From positions 1,764,501 through 1,828,500 of the forward strand of contig CAKKNE010000002.1 in the NCBI GenBank assembly GCA_918797485.1: a stretch of DNA of 64,000 nucleotides, written 5' to 3'. The translations under genes were made by a program, and so were the position numbers. The notes beneath the pieces are model-generated. The model was not told the origin of the DNA. It ran no database searches and saw only the letters and a program-made list of their open reading frames with translations. Source of the stretch: Pelagomonas calceolata. Taxonomy: Eukaryota; Sar; Pelagophyceae; Pelagomonadales; Pelagomonadaceae. Shown one piece after another: positions 43,638 through 53,739 of this stretch (position 1 is the first letter of the stretch; the number at the start of each line of letters is the position of its first letter).

Positions 43638-44846
43638 ATGACACCACTACTATGCTGGCTGCTCACAACAAGCGCCGCGGCCACGCTCCTCGACTTAAAA
43701 CAGGAGGACACAGTATGTCAAACGAAGACGGCCGCGAGCTTCCAGCGCCACGCGCACCATTTACCAACCAAGTGGACCGCGCGCTACTCGCGCGCCGCGG
43801 CGCCCGACCGGCCTGGTAGGTACCTGGAATTGTGGGGCCGCTTCGGGCTACTGAACAATCGGTTGCGGTGCCTGGCGAATGCCGTGGGCTTCGCGGCGCG
43901 CGCCGACGCTTCGTTGGTGCTGAGCGGGCCCTGGGAGCTGTTCGCGGATGCCGCTATAGACACTGATTGGTTGATAGAATCGAGAATCGCCGACGTCGTG
44001 ATCGTGGACCGGGACCACGCCTGGCCGCCCTCCGAGTACTTCGCTAATAGAACCGTCCGCCTGAGCTGCGCGGACGCGTTCTACTGCGGCGGCGTTTGTG
44101 AGAGGGGCAAAGGCGCCCGGGATGTTAAGAGGAGGTGGCCAGGTGTAAATTGGCGAGATTTGAGAGCCGGCGGTCAAAGGATAGAGACGCGATCTTCTGA
44201 ACTGTACGCGGCACACAAGGAGCCGGCGCTCTGTGGGTATGCGGCGTTGGCACCTCAATCGCGGATCCGCGAGGCCGCCTTACAATGGCGGGCGCCCGCA
44301 TCATTCATAATAGGCCACCACCAGCGCCTCGAGACGACCGTATCCAGAGAACCCGTCGCCCAGATGTGCCACAAGGCCGCTGCATTACTGAAGGGCGCCT
44401 TCTACGGGAAAGTTTGTGACGGTCAGGCAAGGCCCGCCGACATCGCCGACGGTGGTAAAATTCTTCTGGCGAGCGACAAGTTTTTGAAGGACGTCCATGG
44501 GGCGTGGGCCGCCGATCAAAGTGTAGTGCTGGCGGCGGCGCCTTCAGAATTAACTGCGTCGGAGGCGACGACGTACAAGGGCCCCTCGGCCATGTTCAAC
44601 ACGAGATTAGGAGAGGCCCTCTACGCGCCGGGGTTTCGGGGAGGGCCGCGCGCGCGGCGCGCCGCCCTCCAGACCCAGGTCGCGCCCGTGCTCTTCGACA
44701 TGCTGCTGCTGGCCGCGCGCGCGGAGCGCTTCTGGCCGACGCCGGGCTCGACCATGTCGCAGACCGTATGCTTCTGGCGCGCGGCCTGGGGCCTGGATGG
44801 CGCCGCCGCCATCAGTTCCTGCGAGGATATTTGTGTGGCGCCCTGA
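43638..44846 (+). CDS. Secretory glycosyltransferase-like protein (O-fucosyltransferase fold suspected)
   Basis: Start chosen at ATG 43638 (MTPLLCWLLTTSAAATLLDL, a signal peptide), giving 402 residues. ELWGRFGLLNNRLRCLANAV resembles the GRFGNQ/NR motif that opens GDP-sugar-binding O-fucosyltransferases, and FIIGHHQRLETT could correspond to the H-R motif; a C-terminal FDMLLLAARAERFWPTPGST matches the usual D-x-x-x-L...S-x-F/T end in outline. Several Cys residues fit an oxidising compartment. The fold assignment is tentative and the acceptor unknown. Confidence 0.45.
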   Translation: MTPLLCWLLTTSAAATLLDLKQEDTVCQTKTAASFQRHAHHLPTKWTARYSRAAAPDRPGRYLELWGRFGLLNNRLRCLANAVGFAARADASLVLSGPWELFADAAIDTDWLIESRIADVVIVDRDHAWPPSEYFANRTVRLSCADAFYCGGVCERGKGARDVKRRWPGVNWRDLRAGGQRIETRSSELYAAHKEPALCGYAALAPQSRIREAALQWRAPASFIIGHHQRLETTVSREPVAQMCHKAAALLKGAFYGKVCDGQARPADIADGGKILLASDKFLKDVHGAWAADQSVVLAAAPSELTASEATTYKGPSAMFNTRLGEALYAPGFRGGPRARRAALQTQVAPVLFDMLLLAARAERFWPTPGSTMSQTVCFWRAAWGLDGAAAISSCEDICVAP

Positions 44847-44851
44847 ATAAT

Positions 44852-44926
44852 CTTGTCACATGTACTTACTTACTTCGTAGTCGTCAAAAAGAGGCCGTGC
44901 GTCGCGCCCTAACTTGTCACATGTAC
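44852..44926 (+). repeat. direct repeat (61-base period) after glycosyltransferase stop
   Basis: CTTGTCACATGTAC at 44852-44865 and 44913-44926, each preceded by GCGCCCT. The repeat includes the end of the upstream gene, indicating a small tandem duplication in the 3' UTR. Confidence 0.7.
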
Positions 44927-44959
44927 GTACTTAACCAGGGGCCTTGTGCCCCTCACGCG

Positions 44960-45874
44960 TCAAAAGGCCGGCGACGCGACCACGGACGGTGGTCTTTCTG
45001 ATTCGTCGTCGGCCTCCTCTTCCAGATCAGGCTCCTCCTCTTCCAGCGCGCAGACCATGTGCTCGAGGAATATCTTGTCCTCGCCGCTATCGCTATCCAC
45101 GAGGTGCTGCACGCCCAGGATGCCCTGGGGCGAGACGCGCACGCACGTCTCGCGCGCGTGGGGCAGGGCCCGCATGGCGTGGAGGAACGCGCCCGTCCGG
45201 TACTTCCACCCGGTTCTCCTGGGAGGCGGCTCGAAGAGCACGAAGGCGTCGCGCGGCACGTCGATCTCCACCGTCCCCGTCGATCCTCTAGCGGAAAAGC
45301 GCGCGCGCTGGCGCCCGACGCTTAGGCGGATGTACTGCGCGGCGACGGCGGATTCATCTAAATCCTGGACGACGTCCCGCAATGCCGCCGACGCCGCGAG
45401 CAGGGTGCACGCCGGTGCGGCGGCAGCGAAGGCGTCCCTCAGGTCGTCCTGGAACAGGTCCTCGTCGTCGCCCGCGTCGAGCGCGCACAGGTCGCACGCC
45501 GTGAAGGCCCCCGGTTCTTCCAACGTCAGCTTGACGATCTCGTCGCGCTGGGCATACGATAAACTCACGTCGCAGTCGCCTAAGATGCGGAGGCAATCCA
45601 CCAACCCGCCCCCGTCCAGCGAGAGCGCGAGGGCCTCCTGGTCCGCGCCATCCACAAACTCGTTGTCGTGCTCGTCGCGTGCCTCGTAGGCCTGGAAGCA
45701 CCCTGAGGGGAACGTGAGCCGCGCGCGCGTCGTCTTGCTCCTTCCTAGGACATGGAACTCGACGTTCGCCGCGTCGACGACGACGTGCACCGCGTCGTCC
45801 GAATTCTGCATGAGCAGGCACTCGAGGAGCGCCGCCATCTGGTCGGCGCGGTCGAGGCGCGCGCAGAAGCTCAT
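44960..45874 (-). CDS. RAD1: RAD1 subunit of the 9-1-1 DNA-damage checkpoint clamp
   Basis: Start chosen at ATG 45874 (MSFCARLDRADQMAALLECL), giving 304 residues, close to the usual 280; the upstream frame to 46021 runs through a 39-base tandem repeat and is untrustworthy. RAD1 signatures: RDEIVKLTLEEPGAFTACDL, FSARGSTGTVEIDVPRDAFV and the C-terminal CVRVSPQGILGVQHLV with FLEHMVCAL. The protein forms a PCNA-like ring with RAD9 and HUS1 that activates ATR signalling. The C-terminus adds an acidic tail. Confidence 0.9.
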   Translation of the reverse strand: MSFCARLDRADQMAALLECLLMQNSDDAVHVVVDAANVEFHVLGRSKTTRARLTFPSGCFQAYEARDEHDNEFVDGADQEALALSLDGGGLVDCLRILGDCDVSLSYAQRDEIVKLTLEEPGAFTACDLCALDAGDDEDLFQDDLRDAFAAAAPACTLLAASAALRDVVQDLDESAVAAQYIRLSVGRQRARFSARGSTGTVEIDVPRDAFVLFEPPPRRTGWKYRTGAFLHAMRALPHARETCVRVSPQGILGVQHLVDSDSGEDKIFLEHMVCALEEEEPDLEEEADDESERPPSVVASPAF

Positions 45875-45891
45875 CCTCGCGATGAGGATCG

Positions 45892-45969
45892 GTCGGGGCG
45901 CTCGTATTTCGCAGCGATTCGGATCTATAAGTCGGGGCGCTCGTAAGGCGCAGCGATTCGGATCTATAA
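45892..45969. repeat. 39-base tandem repeat, two units, upstream of RAD1
   Basis: Units 45892-45930 and 45931-45969, each starting GTCGGGGCGCTCGTA and ending CGGATCTATAA, differing at about three positions. They sit 18-95 bases upstream of the RAD1 start and may be part of its promoter or 5' UTR. Confidence 0.8.
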
Positions 45970-46138
45970 GGCGCGCGCGCGCGGATTTGTTCCGGTCTGG
46001 GGTGCCAGATCCAGGCGCCAAATGCGTGTAAGCGCCCCAGCGATGGAGAATCTCGGCGCTACGCTGCAGACTTCCGACCTACGATCCGTGCGTCCCTCTG
46101 CTGCGGCCGTCCTGTATTTTGAAAGGCTGTGCGCTCCG

Positions 46139-47299
46139 CGCACAGGCCACGGCGCTAGCGATTTGTGCACACACTAGCCCTCCGTGTGCGCCGTGTGCGC
46201 GCGAAATAAAAATCGCTCCGTTTCACACGTGGGGCTACGAGGGGTGTCCTTGGACCTCGAACGACTGCGCGCAGGCTTCACACACGGAAAAAAACGCGCG
46301 CGCGCATGATTTTAGCCAAAAGCGCTGCGATGCCTACGATCGGTCACGGCCGCCCGTAAACGCCGCGCGGACTCATTTCGCGCCACGGGACAGTTGCCGA
46401 CCATACATACAACACGTCCGTTGCGCCAGCATGACTTATAACACTCTTTAGGACTCGCACACACCCATGCGCCGAGACGCGTTTTCGCACAAGTGCAGTG
46501 CGCGGATGAAAACCAGCCACTGATCGCTATGACGCGCTGTGGAGTCGCATCGCTCGCTATACGTGATCATGGCAACTGTGGTGCTCCGCCAAACTGGCGG
46601 AATCGATCGTCGCGGCTCGTGCGGTCGTCGGGTGGCCGTCCGCGAATGCGCGACCCGGCTCCCGTCCGCTCTAGGCCTACTAGGGAGGCCCTATGGGCGC
46701 GTCGGGTTGGGCTGTAGGGCGTTTGTTCCTTTCTGGGGCCGGGAGTGGCCAGTAGGTCCCATAGAAAGAGTCCCTGAGAAACCCGTTTAGTATATTTAAG
46801 AAATTGAATTTTAGGAAACAAAGGCGCTAAATGCCCCGACAGGCGGTTTCCGAGCCGATAGAAGCGCTCGCGACGCTCCACGAGTGCTGTGCGACCGCGC
46901 GCGTAGCGCGCATCCATCTGTTCGGCACTTTTGCGATTGCGCGTTCGTTCTCGACTCGATGCGCCGGGCCGGCACGGCTCACAAAATCCTTTGAAGTCGC
47001 GTCAGAGGTTTCGCTGCGTCCCAGAACTCACGCGAAACGATGCCGTGGGCCTCAAAGTTCGCAAAAACGGAAGGGCGTGAAAAATTGCATCTCGGCGATT
47101 CTCGGCGAACGCGTCTTTCGCGCACAGCGCGCGTCTAGAACCGTTTACAGCTAGAATTTTTGGCGTCGCGGCGCCCTAGGATGTCTGGCAGCTGCTGCGC
47201 GCGGTTGCAGCGCGCGAACGTAGAGTTCGCGGCCGTCGAAAGGCCTCGAGAGCAGTCGTGCCAAAATCCGTCCAAATCGCTAGCGCCGTGGCCTGTGCG
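46139..47299. mobile_element. 1.16-kb segment bounded by 27-bp perfect inverted repeats
   Basis: 46139-46165 (starting CGCACAGGCCACGG, ending GCTAGCGATTTG) is the exact reverse complement of 47273-47299. The enclosed sequence has lower GC and no transposase-like frame. Perfect inverted ends with a noncoding body fit a non-autonomous DNA element or MITE-like insertion; target-site duplications were not identified. Confidence 0.5.
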
Positions 47300-47303
47300 G
47301 CTT

Positions 47304-47420
47304 CACATGAGGCCTGTGCTGCACACGCAAAAACACGGCTGGCGGCTCCGCTGCGCAGCTTCGCTGCTCCGCTTCGCTCGCCAACCGTGTTTTTGCGTGT
47401 GCAGCACATGGCCTCATGTG
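47304..47420. repeat. foldback with ~40-base imperfect inverted arms
   Basis: Left arm starts CACATGAGGCC and runs through GCTGCACACGCAAAAACACGG; the right arm is its near-complement ending GGCCTCATGTG. The central 25 bases are CGCTGC/GCAGCG-like. It abuts the right inverted repeat of the 46139-47299 element. Confidence 0.7.
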
Positions 47421-47444
47421 CAGCCCGCGCGCGCCCTGGTGCCT

Positions 47445-47466
47445 GCTAGTGTCTCACACCGCTAGC
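47445..47466 (-). promoter_or_regulatory. inverted-CTAGC gene-boundary element, copy 7
   Basis: GCTAGTGTCTCACACCGCTAGC spans the 22 bases; one change (T to C) from the common GTGTCTTAC core. Confidence 0.45.
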
Positions 47467-47561
47467 TCTGAGCCAGAAACGTAGAAGAACGAAGAGCCTT
47501 ACTTAGTGGCTTGTGTAGTGGTGGCGCCGTCGCCGTGTGCGACGGCTACCGACGACGGCGC

Positions 47562-47705
47562 TCACTCGAGCCAGTCGCGCGCCACGATCGCCTCCTCGAC
47601 GAAGTGCGCGCGCTCGTCGTGGAAGTCCCGGACCCAGCGCTCGATCTCCCCGGGCGGGAGCATCAGCGCGCCGGGGGCGTTCGGGTCCTCGCTCGCGTTC
47701 TCCAT
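47562..47705 (-). CDS. Small 47-residue reading frame, unknown
   Basis: ATG at 47705 to TGA at 47562. The protein starts MENASEDPNAPGALMLPPGE and continues with WVRDFHDERAHFVEEAIVAR. Codon use (GC-ending) and a balanced, helix-forming composition look coding, unlike neighbouring open frames. It may be a complete microprotein or the last exon of a gene. I recognise no family. Confidence 0.35.
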   Translation of the reverse strand: MENASEDPNAPGALMLPPGEIERWVRDFHDERAHFVEEAIVARDWLE

Positions 47706-47910
47706 TTTCTTTTTGGGTCGGCGCGGCGCTGTCTCAATCCGTTATAACTCGTTGACCTTCGATTTGTTGCTATTTGCGGCGTCTCTCGCGATTGAGGTGG
47801 CGCCCGCCCTATTTTGGATGGACGTCTGGTTCCTCAGACTCACCTCACGCGACCTGTGACGAATTGAATGACCGTAAGGCGCCGCGCCGGCGCGCCGGAG
47901 CCCGAGTTAA

Positions 47911-47934
47911 GCTAGCGGACTGTAAGACACTAGC
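47911..47934 (+). promoter_or_regulatory. inverted-CTAGC gene-boundary element, copy 8
   Basis: GCTAGCGG ... GTAAGACACTAGC, 24 bases, ending 105 bases before the COG7 start. Confidence 0.55.
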
Positions 47935-48039
47935 AAGCTGGGCTTAGGGACCAAAAAAAACATACTGCCTGTCGGCTGTAGGACAGCACGCACCCGCATC
48001 GCTGCGCAAGCGGGCCGTCACGCATCACTAAACCCAAAA

Positions 48040-50607
48040 ATGGTAGGGGAGGAGGACGCGGCGGCCTGGGTGAATGCCGTCCTTGCGGAGGCGGCGGCCG
48101 ACGGCGGCACGGTCGACTCGCGCATCGCCTCGGTCTCGCTCAAGCTGCAGACGATGAGCGCGGACCTTCACGCGGACGTCGACGCGGACATGCGCGCGCT
48201 GCTGGCGGCGGCGCCGCGCGCGGTCGGCGAGATCGAGGACCTGCAGGCGGCGCTCCAGCGCGTCCAGGACGAGCTCGCGGCCGTGGACGCGCGCGTGGCG
48301 CGCGCGGTGCGCAACGCGACCGAGGCGGCCACGCTCGAGGAGCTCGACCGGCTGCGCGAGCACCTCGAGGCCGTGGGCGCGACGCTCGTCGAGGCGGCGT
48401 CGTGGCAGGCGGCGTCGCGCGCGGCGGCGGACGCGCTGGGCGCGTTCCTCGCGGACCGCGGCGCGGCCGACTGGGCGCCGGCGGCCGGCGGCGTCGCGGA
48501 GAAGCTCGAGAAGATGGAGCGGGCCGAGAAGGTGCTAAGGACGCTGCCCGAGGCCGACGCGCGGCGCGCGGCCGTCGACCGCGTGCGCGAGGACCTCGAG
48601 CGCGCGCTCGCGCCGCGGCTCGAGGCCGTGCTCCGCGCCGGCGAGGCCGACAAGCTGCCGGGCCTCTACGCCCTCTACGAGCGCCTCGGCCTCGGCGACG
48701 CCTTCCGGCGCACCTACGCGGAAGCGCGCCCCTTCGCGGCCCGAAATGTGTGGTTCGCGGGCGACGGCGGCGGCGCGCTCGCGCCCCGGCTGGCGGCGTT
48801 CCTCGACGCGCTGCTCGCGGAGGCGATCGCGGAGCGCGCGGCGTGCGAGCGGTGGGCCGCCGCGGACCGGGCGGCGGAGGTCGCGGCGCGCGTCGCGCGC
48901 GCGGCGTGCGCGCCGCTCGCGCCGTCGCTCGCCGAGGCGCTGCGCGGCGCGGCGGCGGCGAGCCTCGACGACTGCGCGGCGTGCGCCGACGCCTGCGAGC
49001 GCTTCGTCGTGGACCTGGCGCGGGGCCTGGGCCTCGACGCGGGCGGCGCGCTCGTGCTCGACGCGGGCCACGCGCTCGTCGACGCCTTCGCCTTCTTCGC
49101 GGCGCCGGCGCCGGCGGCGCCGGGCGCGCAGACGACGACGCTCTACGGCGCGCTCGAGGGCGCGGCGCTCGCGCGCGCCGCGGCCGCGGACGCGGCCGCG
49201 TGCCGCGACGCCGGCGCGGACACGGACAGCGACGCGGCCGCCTTCCGGGCGACGGTCGCGGCGGCGCGGCGCTGCGCGGCGCGGGCCGGCGGCGTCGGGG
49301 ATGCCGCGCTGCGGCGCTGCGCGGCGCTGACGGGCGGCGCCGCCGCGCGCGACTGCGCGGCGGCCGTCCGCGCGGCGCGCGTCGCGAGCTGCCGCGGCCT
49401 CGCGCGGCTCTTCGCCGACTGCCGCGAGGCGCTCGTGCCCGCGGCGAGCGGCCTGCCGCGCGACCCGTCGCTGCTGAGCGACTGCTGGGCGCACGCGCGC
49501 GAGGCGGTCTACGCGCTCGACGTCGCCGGCGTCCTGGCGCGCGACGCGCGCGCCTGGCCCGACGCGGCCCAGCGCGCCTTCGACGCCTGGCGCGCGGACG
49601 GCGCCGACGCGCCGCCGGCCGCCGCGGGCCTCGCGCCGCCGCCGCCGCTGCCGCCCGTGGCGCGCCGCGCCGCGCGCCGCGCCGGCGCCGGCGCGGCTGC
49701 GGCGCCGCCGCGCGTCGTCGCGGAGTCGCCCTTCGCGCGCGTCGCCGTGGACCGCGCCCTGGACGCCGTCGCGGCCGAGGCGTGCGCGCTCGCGTTCGAG
49801 TGCGCGTTCGCGCCGGTGCGCCGCGCGCTGCGCGCCTACTCGGCGACGCGCGCGGCGCCCGACCCGCCGGGCGCCACGACCTACTGCCGGCCCGTCGCCT
49901 GGGCCGCGGGCGCCGCCGCCGCGCCGCCGCCGCCGCCGACCGACGTCGCGACGTTCGTCGGCGAGCACCTCATGTCGGCGCTGCGGCACCTCGAGCCCTT
50001 CCTCGAGTCGCCGGCGGCGCGGACGGCGTCGCTGCTGCGCCTCGAGGCGCTCGGCCGCCTCACGGACCAGCGCGAGTGGGCCGGCGTCGCCGCCGCGCCG
50101 GGCCTCGACGCGGGCGACCGCCGCGCGCTCGTCGCGCTGGGCGGCGCCGTCGCCGACGAGGACGGCGGTGCGGCGCCGGCGCCGGCGGACGCCGACGCGG
50201 CGACGCGCTTCTGCGCGGCGTGGCTGGCCGTGCTCGTCCGCGCGACGGCCGCGGCCGTCGTCGACGAGGCGCTGCGGGTGCGCGCGCTGGACGCGGGCGG
50301 CTTCGCGCAGCTGGCCGCCGACGCCGCCTACCTGCTGAACGTGGCCCGCGCGCTCAACGCGCCGCGGCCCGCCGCGCTGGCGCGGCTCGCGACCATCGCG
50401 GCCGCGGCCGCGGCCGGCGAGGCCTCGAATCCGCTCGGCGGGTCGTCGGGCTCCGTCGAATCCCTCCTCGCGAAGATCGAAGCCGTGCTCGTGGCGAAGG
50501 GGTCCGCCGCCGACGAGGAGGAGTGGGAGGTGGTCCCTGCCGCGGCTGGTGAAGTCGCGCCGGCAGACGTGCCGGTAGACGTGCCGGCAGCGGCGGGCGC
50601 GGAGTAA
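48040..50607 (+). CDS. COG7: Conserved oligomeric Golgi complex subunit 7
   Basis: An 855-residue protein (animal COG7 is about 770). The N-terminus follows the COG7 pattern: WVNAVLAEAA, SLKLQTMSADLHADVDADMR, APRAVGEIEDLQAALQRVQD, a Leu-rich coiled region, EAASWQAASRAADALG-like heptads, then ADWAPAAGGVAEKLEKMERA and LPGLYALYERLGL. The rest is Ala/Arg/Asp-rich and helical. COG tethers retrograde vesicles at the Golgi. The gene is extremely GC-rich, so two other frames are also open for over 700 codons; frame choice rests on the N-terminal match. The last 40 residues (EEEWEVVP ... DVPAAAGAE) are a low-complexity tail. Confidence 0.75.
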   Translation: MVGEEDAAAWVNAVLAEAAADGGTVDSRIASVSLKLQTMSADLHADVDADMRALLAAAPRAVGEIEDLQAALQRVQDELAAVDARVARAVRNATEAATLEELDRLREHLEAVGATLVEAASWQAASRAAADALGAFLADRGAADWAPAAGGVAEKLEKMERAEKVLRTLPEADARRAAVDRVREDLERALAPRLEAVLRAGEADKLPGLYALYERLGLGDAFRRTYAEARPFAARNVWFAGDGGGALAPRLAAFLDALLAEAIAERAACERWAAADRAAEVAARVARAACAPLAPSLAEALRGAAAASLDDCAACADACERFVVDLARGLGLDAGGALVLDAGHALVDAFAFFAAPAPAAPGAQTTTLYGALEGAALARAAAADAAACRDAGADTDSDAAAFRATVAAARRCAARAGGVGDAALRRCAALTGGAAARDCAAAVRAARVASCRGLARLFADCREALVPAASGLPRDPSLLSDCWAHAREAVYALDVAGVLARDARAWPDAAQRAFDAWRADGADAPPAAAGLAPPPPLPPVARRAARRAGAGAAAAPPRVVAESPFARVAVDRALDAVAAEACALAFECAFAPVRRALRAYSATRAAPDPPGATTYCRPVAWAAGAAAAPPPPPTDVATFVGEHLMSALRHLEPFLESPAARTASLLRLEALGRLTDQREWAGVAAAPGLDAGDRRALVALGGAVADEDGGAAPAPADADAATRFCAAWLAVLVRATAAAVVDEALRVRALDAGGFAQLAADAAYLLNVARALNAPRPAALARLATIAAAAAAGEASNPLGGSSGSVESLLAKIEAVLVAKGSAADEEEWEVVPAAAGEVAPADVPVDVPAAAGAE

Positions 50608-51829
50608 TATGAGTAATTGGGATGGATTGGTCGTTCGACGAGACCGTTTAGCGGCCCAGGAACGCGTCGCATCTATCAATAATACCTAGCGTATCGACAT
50701 TCTAGCAAATTCAAAGATACGCTTCGATAGCGTCAAAAGAATGACCCAAATTCAGAATACATCCTAGTCGTTCGCCGCGCCCAAATATTTCAGAGTAGCG
50801 GCCCGGGAACATACCCTCGCGCCTCCCGGAAGGCACCGCCCGCGACATTCGCGGATGAGTCTTACGAGTTGCCAAAGTAGACCAGCGCTTGACGCCGCCA
50901 TCTACCGTCCAAATGGTACATTATATCAACTCCAGCCCAGTTTTCATACACAATCGACGGAACCGGAGCCGACGGCCCGCGCTCGGAGGGCGGGAGAAGA
51001 ATTCTACTAGACAACTCTCGTGTTTATGTTCGTTTCCTTCCGTTTGTTAGTGTTACAGTCCATCTAGGCCGATTGAACACGTACTCATCTATTTTAGATA
51101 CTCCGTTAGAGCCGCGCGAAACTGCGATTCGGGAGCCCTACGTTTTTACAAAGACGGCCGCAAAACCTAAACCTGCGAGTATCAGCGACGCCACTATCCA
51201 GATGGATCATAACGCCGTTGTTCTATTCACGATCGACCGACTTGCCCGTTCTCCGCGGACGACGGTGCGTACGCGGGGCACTGAATTGGCCCCAGACCGG
51301 TGGTTTATAAAATAAATTTGCGTTTCAGGCGCTTTGGTTACGGGACGGGCCAGATAACCGGCCTGACTGCCTACTACATTGCTCCGAGACCCAAAGATGC
51401 TCGGCGCGGGTCAGTAGAAGGGGGCGCTTTTAGACTATTATGGCAAGTTACCTTTTGGCGGATAACGCCCCACTAGCCGGGGTCGCGGGGTCCCCGAGGG
51501 AGTGGGTGTTGATCCCGGCCTACTCGGAGAGGCCGTGGAAGAGTCCTGAGAAGGGTGCCCATCCTCTGCTCCCCCGCAGCGAAGAGAGCGCGTAGTGCCC
51601 TCGGCGCGTAGACGACGAGGCGCACGACAGCATGAGCTGAACCTTGAAACACTAGCAGGTACTGCTGGCCTGGACCATCCTGCATGGAACGTGTTCGCGG
51701 TTCGGAATTGCCGACGATTACGATCGAGTTGAGACGTCGCAGCAGATGCGGCGTCGATAGGGTGCAAATGCAACATTCAGCAAGGTATAATATGGCCATT
51801 ATGAGTTTGCTTCATGCCATTCGCACCAG

Positions 51830-51863
<34 letters not shown>

Positions 51864-52005
51864 ATGGATAGAAATATTGAGGAAGTGAAGGCCGCGACTG
51901 TAGAACACCGGGCAGCCACACAGCCGCGCGCGGCGCCCGCCGCCAGGCGGCGGGCGCCGCACACAACGGCGCAGCCGCGCGCGGCGGCGCGCGGCGGCAC
52001 CTCCA
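50608..52005. other. 1.4-kb low-GC region flanking the retroelement
   Basis: Clearly AT-richer than the host genes, with a (TA)n run at about 51832-51856. No gene is recognised. Probably transposon-derived or part of the flank of the copia fossil. A boundary element is at 50685-50706. Confidence 0.45.
50685..50706 (+). promoter_or_regulatory. inverted-CTAG boundary element, copy 9 (CGTATCG variant)
   Basis: Starts CCTAGCGTATCGACA and ends TTCTAGC, about 78 bases after the COG7 stop; nearly identical to the element at 40302. Confidence 0.4.
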
Positions 52006-53447
52006 TTAAGCAGCCCGCTCCGAGGGCCGCACGTCCCGCGCCGGGCCCTCCGGCGGGCGCCCAGTCATAACGTCGACGGAGCGCGCGAAGCGATCGCGGT
52101 CCTCGGCTGCAGTCATGGCATTGGCCGGGTTCTCGCCGGAGCGGACAAACCGAGCGTCGATCTCGTTTGCCTCGAGCGCGTCGAAGATAAAGCCCAAGTG
52201 CACACGGATGTGACGCGACCTCGCGGATAGGTCGCGACGCTTCAGCTGTAGAAGTACGGAGTTGTTGTCGCAATGAACAATGGTCGGCGGTAGCGTGACA
52301 CCGACTAGAAATGTGATGAGATGGCGTAATGCTAAAACCTGGCGAATCACCTGTACAAGCGCATAGAGCTCGGCCTCGAAGGTCGACAGAGCAGTTGCCC
52401 CTTGTACAGCGGAGAAGGCGCTTACGACAGCCATGTTGAGCGTAATGAAGCCACCGCTTCTAGATTTGCAATAACCAGATGCTGTGTGATGTATCTCACG
52501 CCCATGAGATGCGTCGCACCACGCCTCAAGTCTGATTTCACTATTGTTTAACCGCTGGAAGAGCAGCCCGAGATCCGTCGTGCCTACCAGATAACGCAAA
52601 CTCCTCTGAAGAGCTGCGCGGTGACCCGGGCAAGGCGCCTCGGGGCAGCTCGCGGACGGCGCAGACACTGTGGCCAGGACGCCGACCGAGAAGAGAAGAT
52701 CCGGACGTGTACGTGTAGCGATGTACATGAGCATGCCGAGGACCGACCGAAACTTCGCCGAATCAAAGGCCGCCGCGCCCTTGGGTAGGCCGCCACTTGG
52801 AGCCTCTATAACACTTGCAGTAAAGTCTGTAGGGAGCGGTGTCTTGACCGGTTTGGCGTCGCTCATTTCGAGGCGCTCAAGTATCTTTTCTGAATAGCCT
52901 CGCTGCGTGACTCGCACGCGACCGGCTCCTGCATCATGGTCTATTTCCATGCCAAGATAATTGGTGCCTGAATCAGTGATTGGTACAAGCGTCTTGAGTG
53001 TAGTTTTGACTCGATGGCAAAGTTCTTGATTGCCCATCATTAGAATGTCATCAACATATAGGAGAATGATGCAAACCGTAAAATATTTTTAACAAAGGTC
53101 AAAGGACCGATAACAAAGGTCAGTCCCCAGCAAAGTGAGGAATCCGCTTTGCTAAAAACTATTTTGCTTTTTTTAGCATGGTAGTTGTCTGCGCACTGCT
53201 GGGGACCTGTACTGATTTGTATCCACCGATGGAAGCACTGGTACATGCGGCGTAGGCGCTTGCCCACGTCTAGTACCGACCCTATTCGACCCCCGGGAGA
53301 CCCCAGGGCCGCGAATGGACAGGATTTCACAACTTGAGCCGCCCCACTACACGGCGAATCCGACGCGCGCGCCGGCGGTTCAGAAGTAGCTCTCAAAAAG
53401 AAGTCCATGGACATGCCCCCACCCAACGCCGTCGACGCGCCATTCAA
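52006..53447 (-). mobile_element. Ty1/copia retrotransposon fossil (RT and RNase H part)
   Basis: Minus-strand sequence matches the C-terminal part of the copia polyprotein: the reverse-transcriptase YVDD region near 53050-53080, the thumb, and the RNase H domain (AWCDASHG, FEAELYALVQ, HCDNNSV, TRSRHIRVH-like). The 5' part of the element (gag, protease, integrase) is absent from the window and no terminal repeats were found, so it is truncated and broken, with a few breaks at least. A short segment with inverted ends, possibly a nested insertion, lies near 53090-53220. The long surviving frame suggests a fairly young copy. Confidence 0.85.
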
Positions 53448-53739
53448 GAAAAAAGCAACAGCCTTAGAAGGGCACCCCCCTAAACTGCACCCGTCTAGGC
53501 GCCTCCAGGTCCCGCGGGTCGCCCGTCCGGTCCGCGCCCGTCTCTTGCGCCACCCGCGCCCCGCTGGCGGCGAGCTAAGGAGCGAGCCAAGCGCTCGCGA
53601 GCAAGGGACGCACTAGCGAGCATACGATGCGCTAGCGAGCAAACGACGCGGAATCGGACAACCCGAGTATCGACCGGCTCCACGAACCTTCGAACCACAA
53701 CAAGTCAACAACCACACAATTTCCGCGAGGGCCGCGGCA
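53448..53739. other. intergenic, short repeats
   Basis: Includes a repeated GCGCTAGCGAGCA / GCACTAGCGAGCA pair at about 53607-53645. No gene seen. Confidence 0.4.

Larger units (their letters stand above)
45970..48039. other. 2-kb repeat-rich intergenic region
   Basis: Lower GC than the flanks. Holds an inverted-repeat-bounded element (46139-47299), a foldback (47304-47420), two boundary elements and one small candidate reading frame (47562-47705). Other open frames here have no domain. Confidence 0.5.

Noticed and set aside
48402-50679. Very long open frames overlapping COG7 (716 codons in another plus frame, 714 on the minus strand)
   Set aside because: At about 80% GC stop codons are rare in all frames. 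These frames are almost pure Arg/Ala/Gly/Pro with no domain, while the third frame matches COG7.
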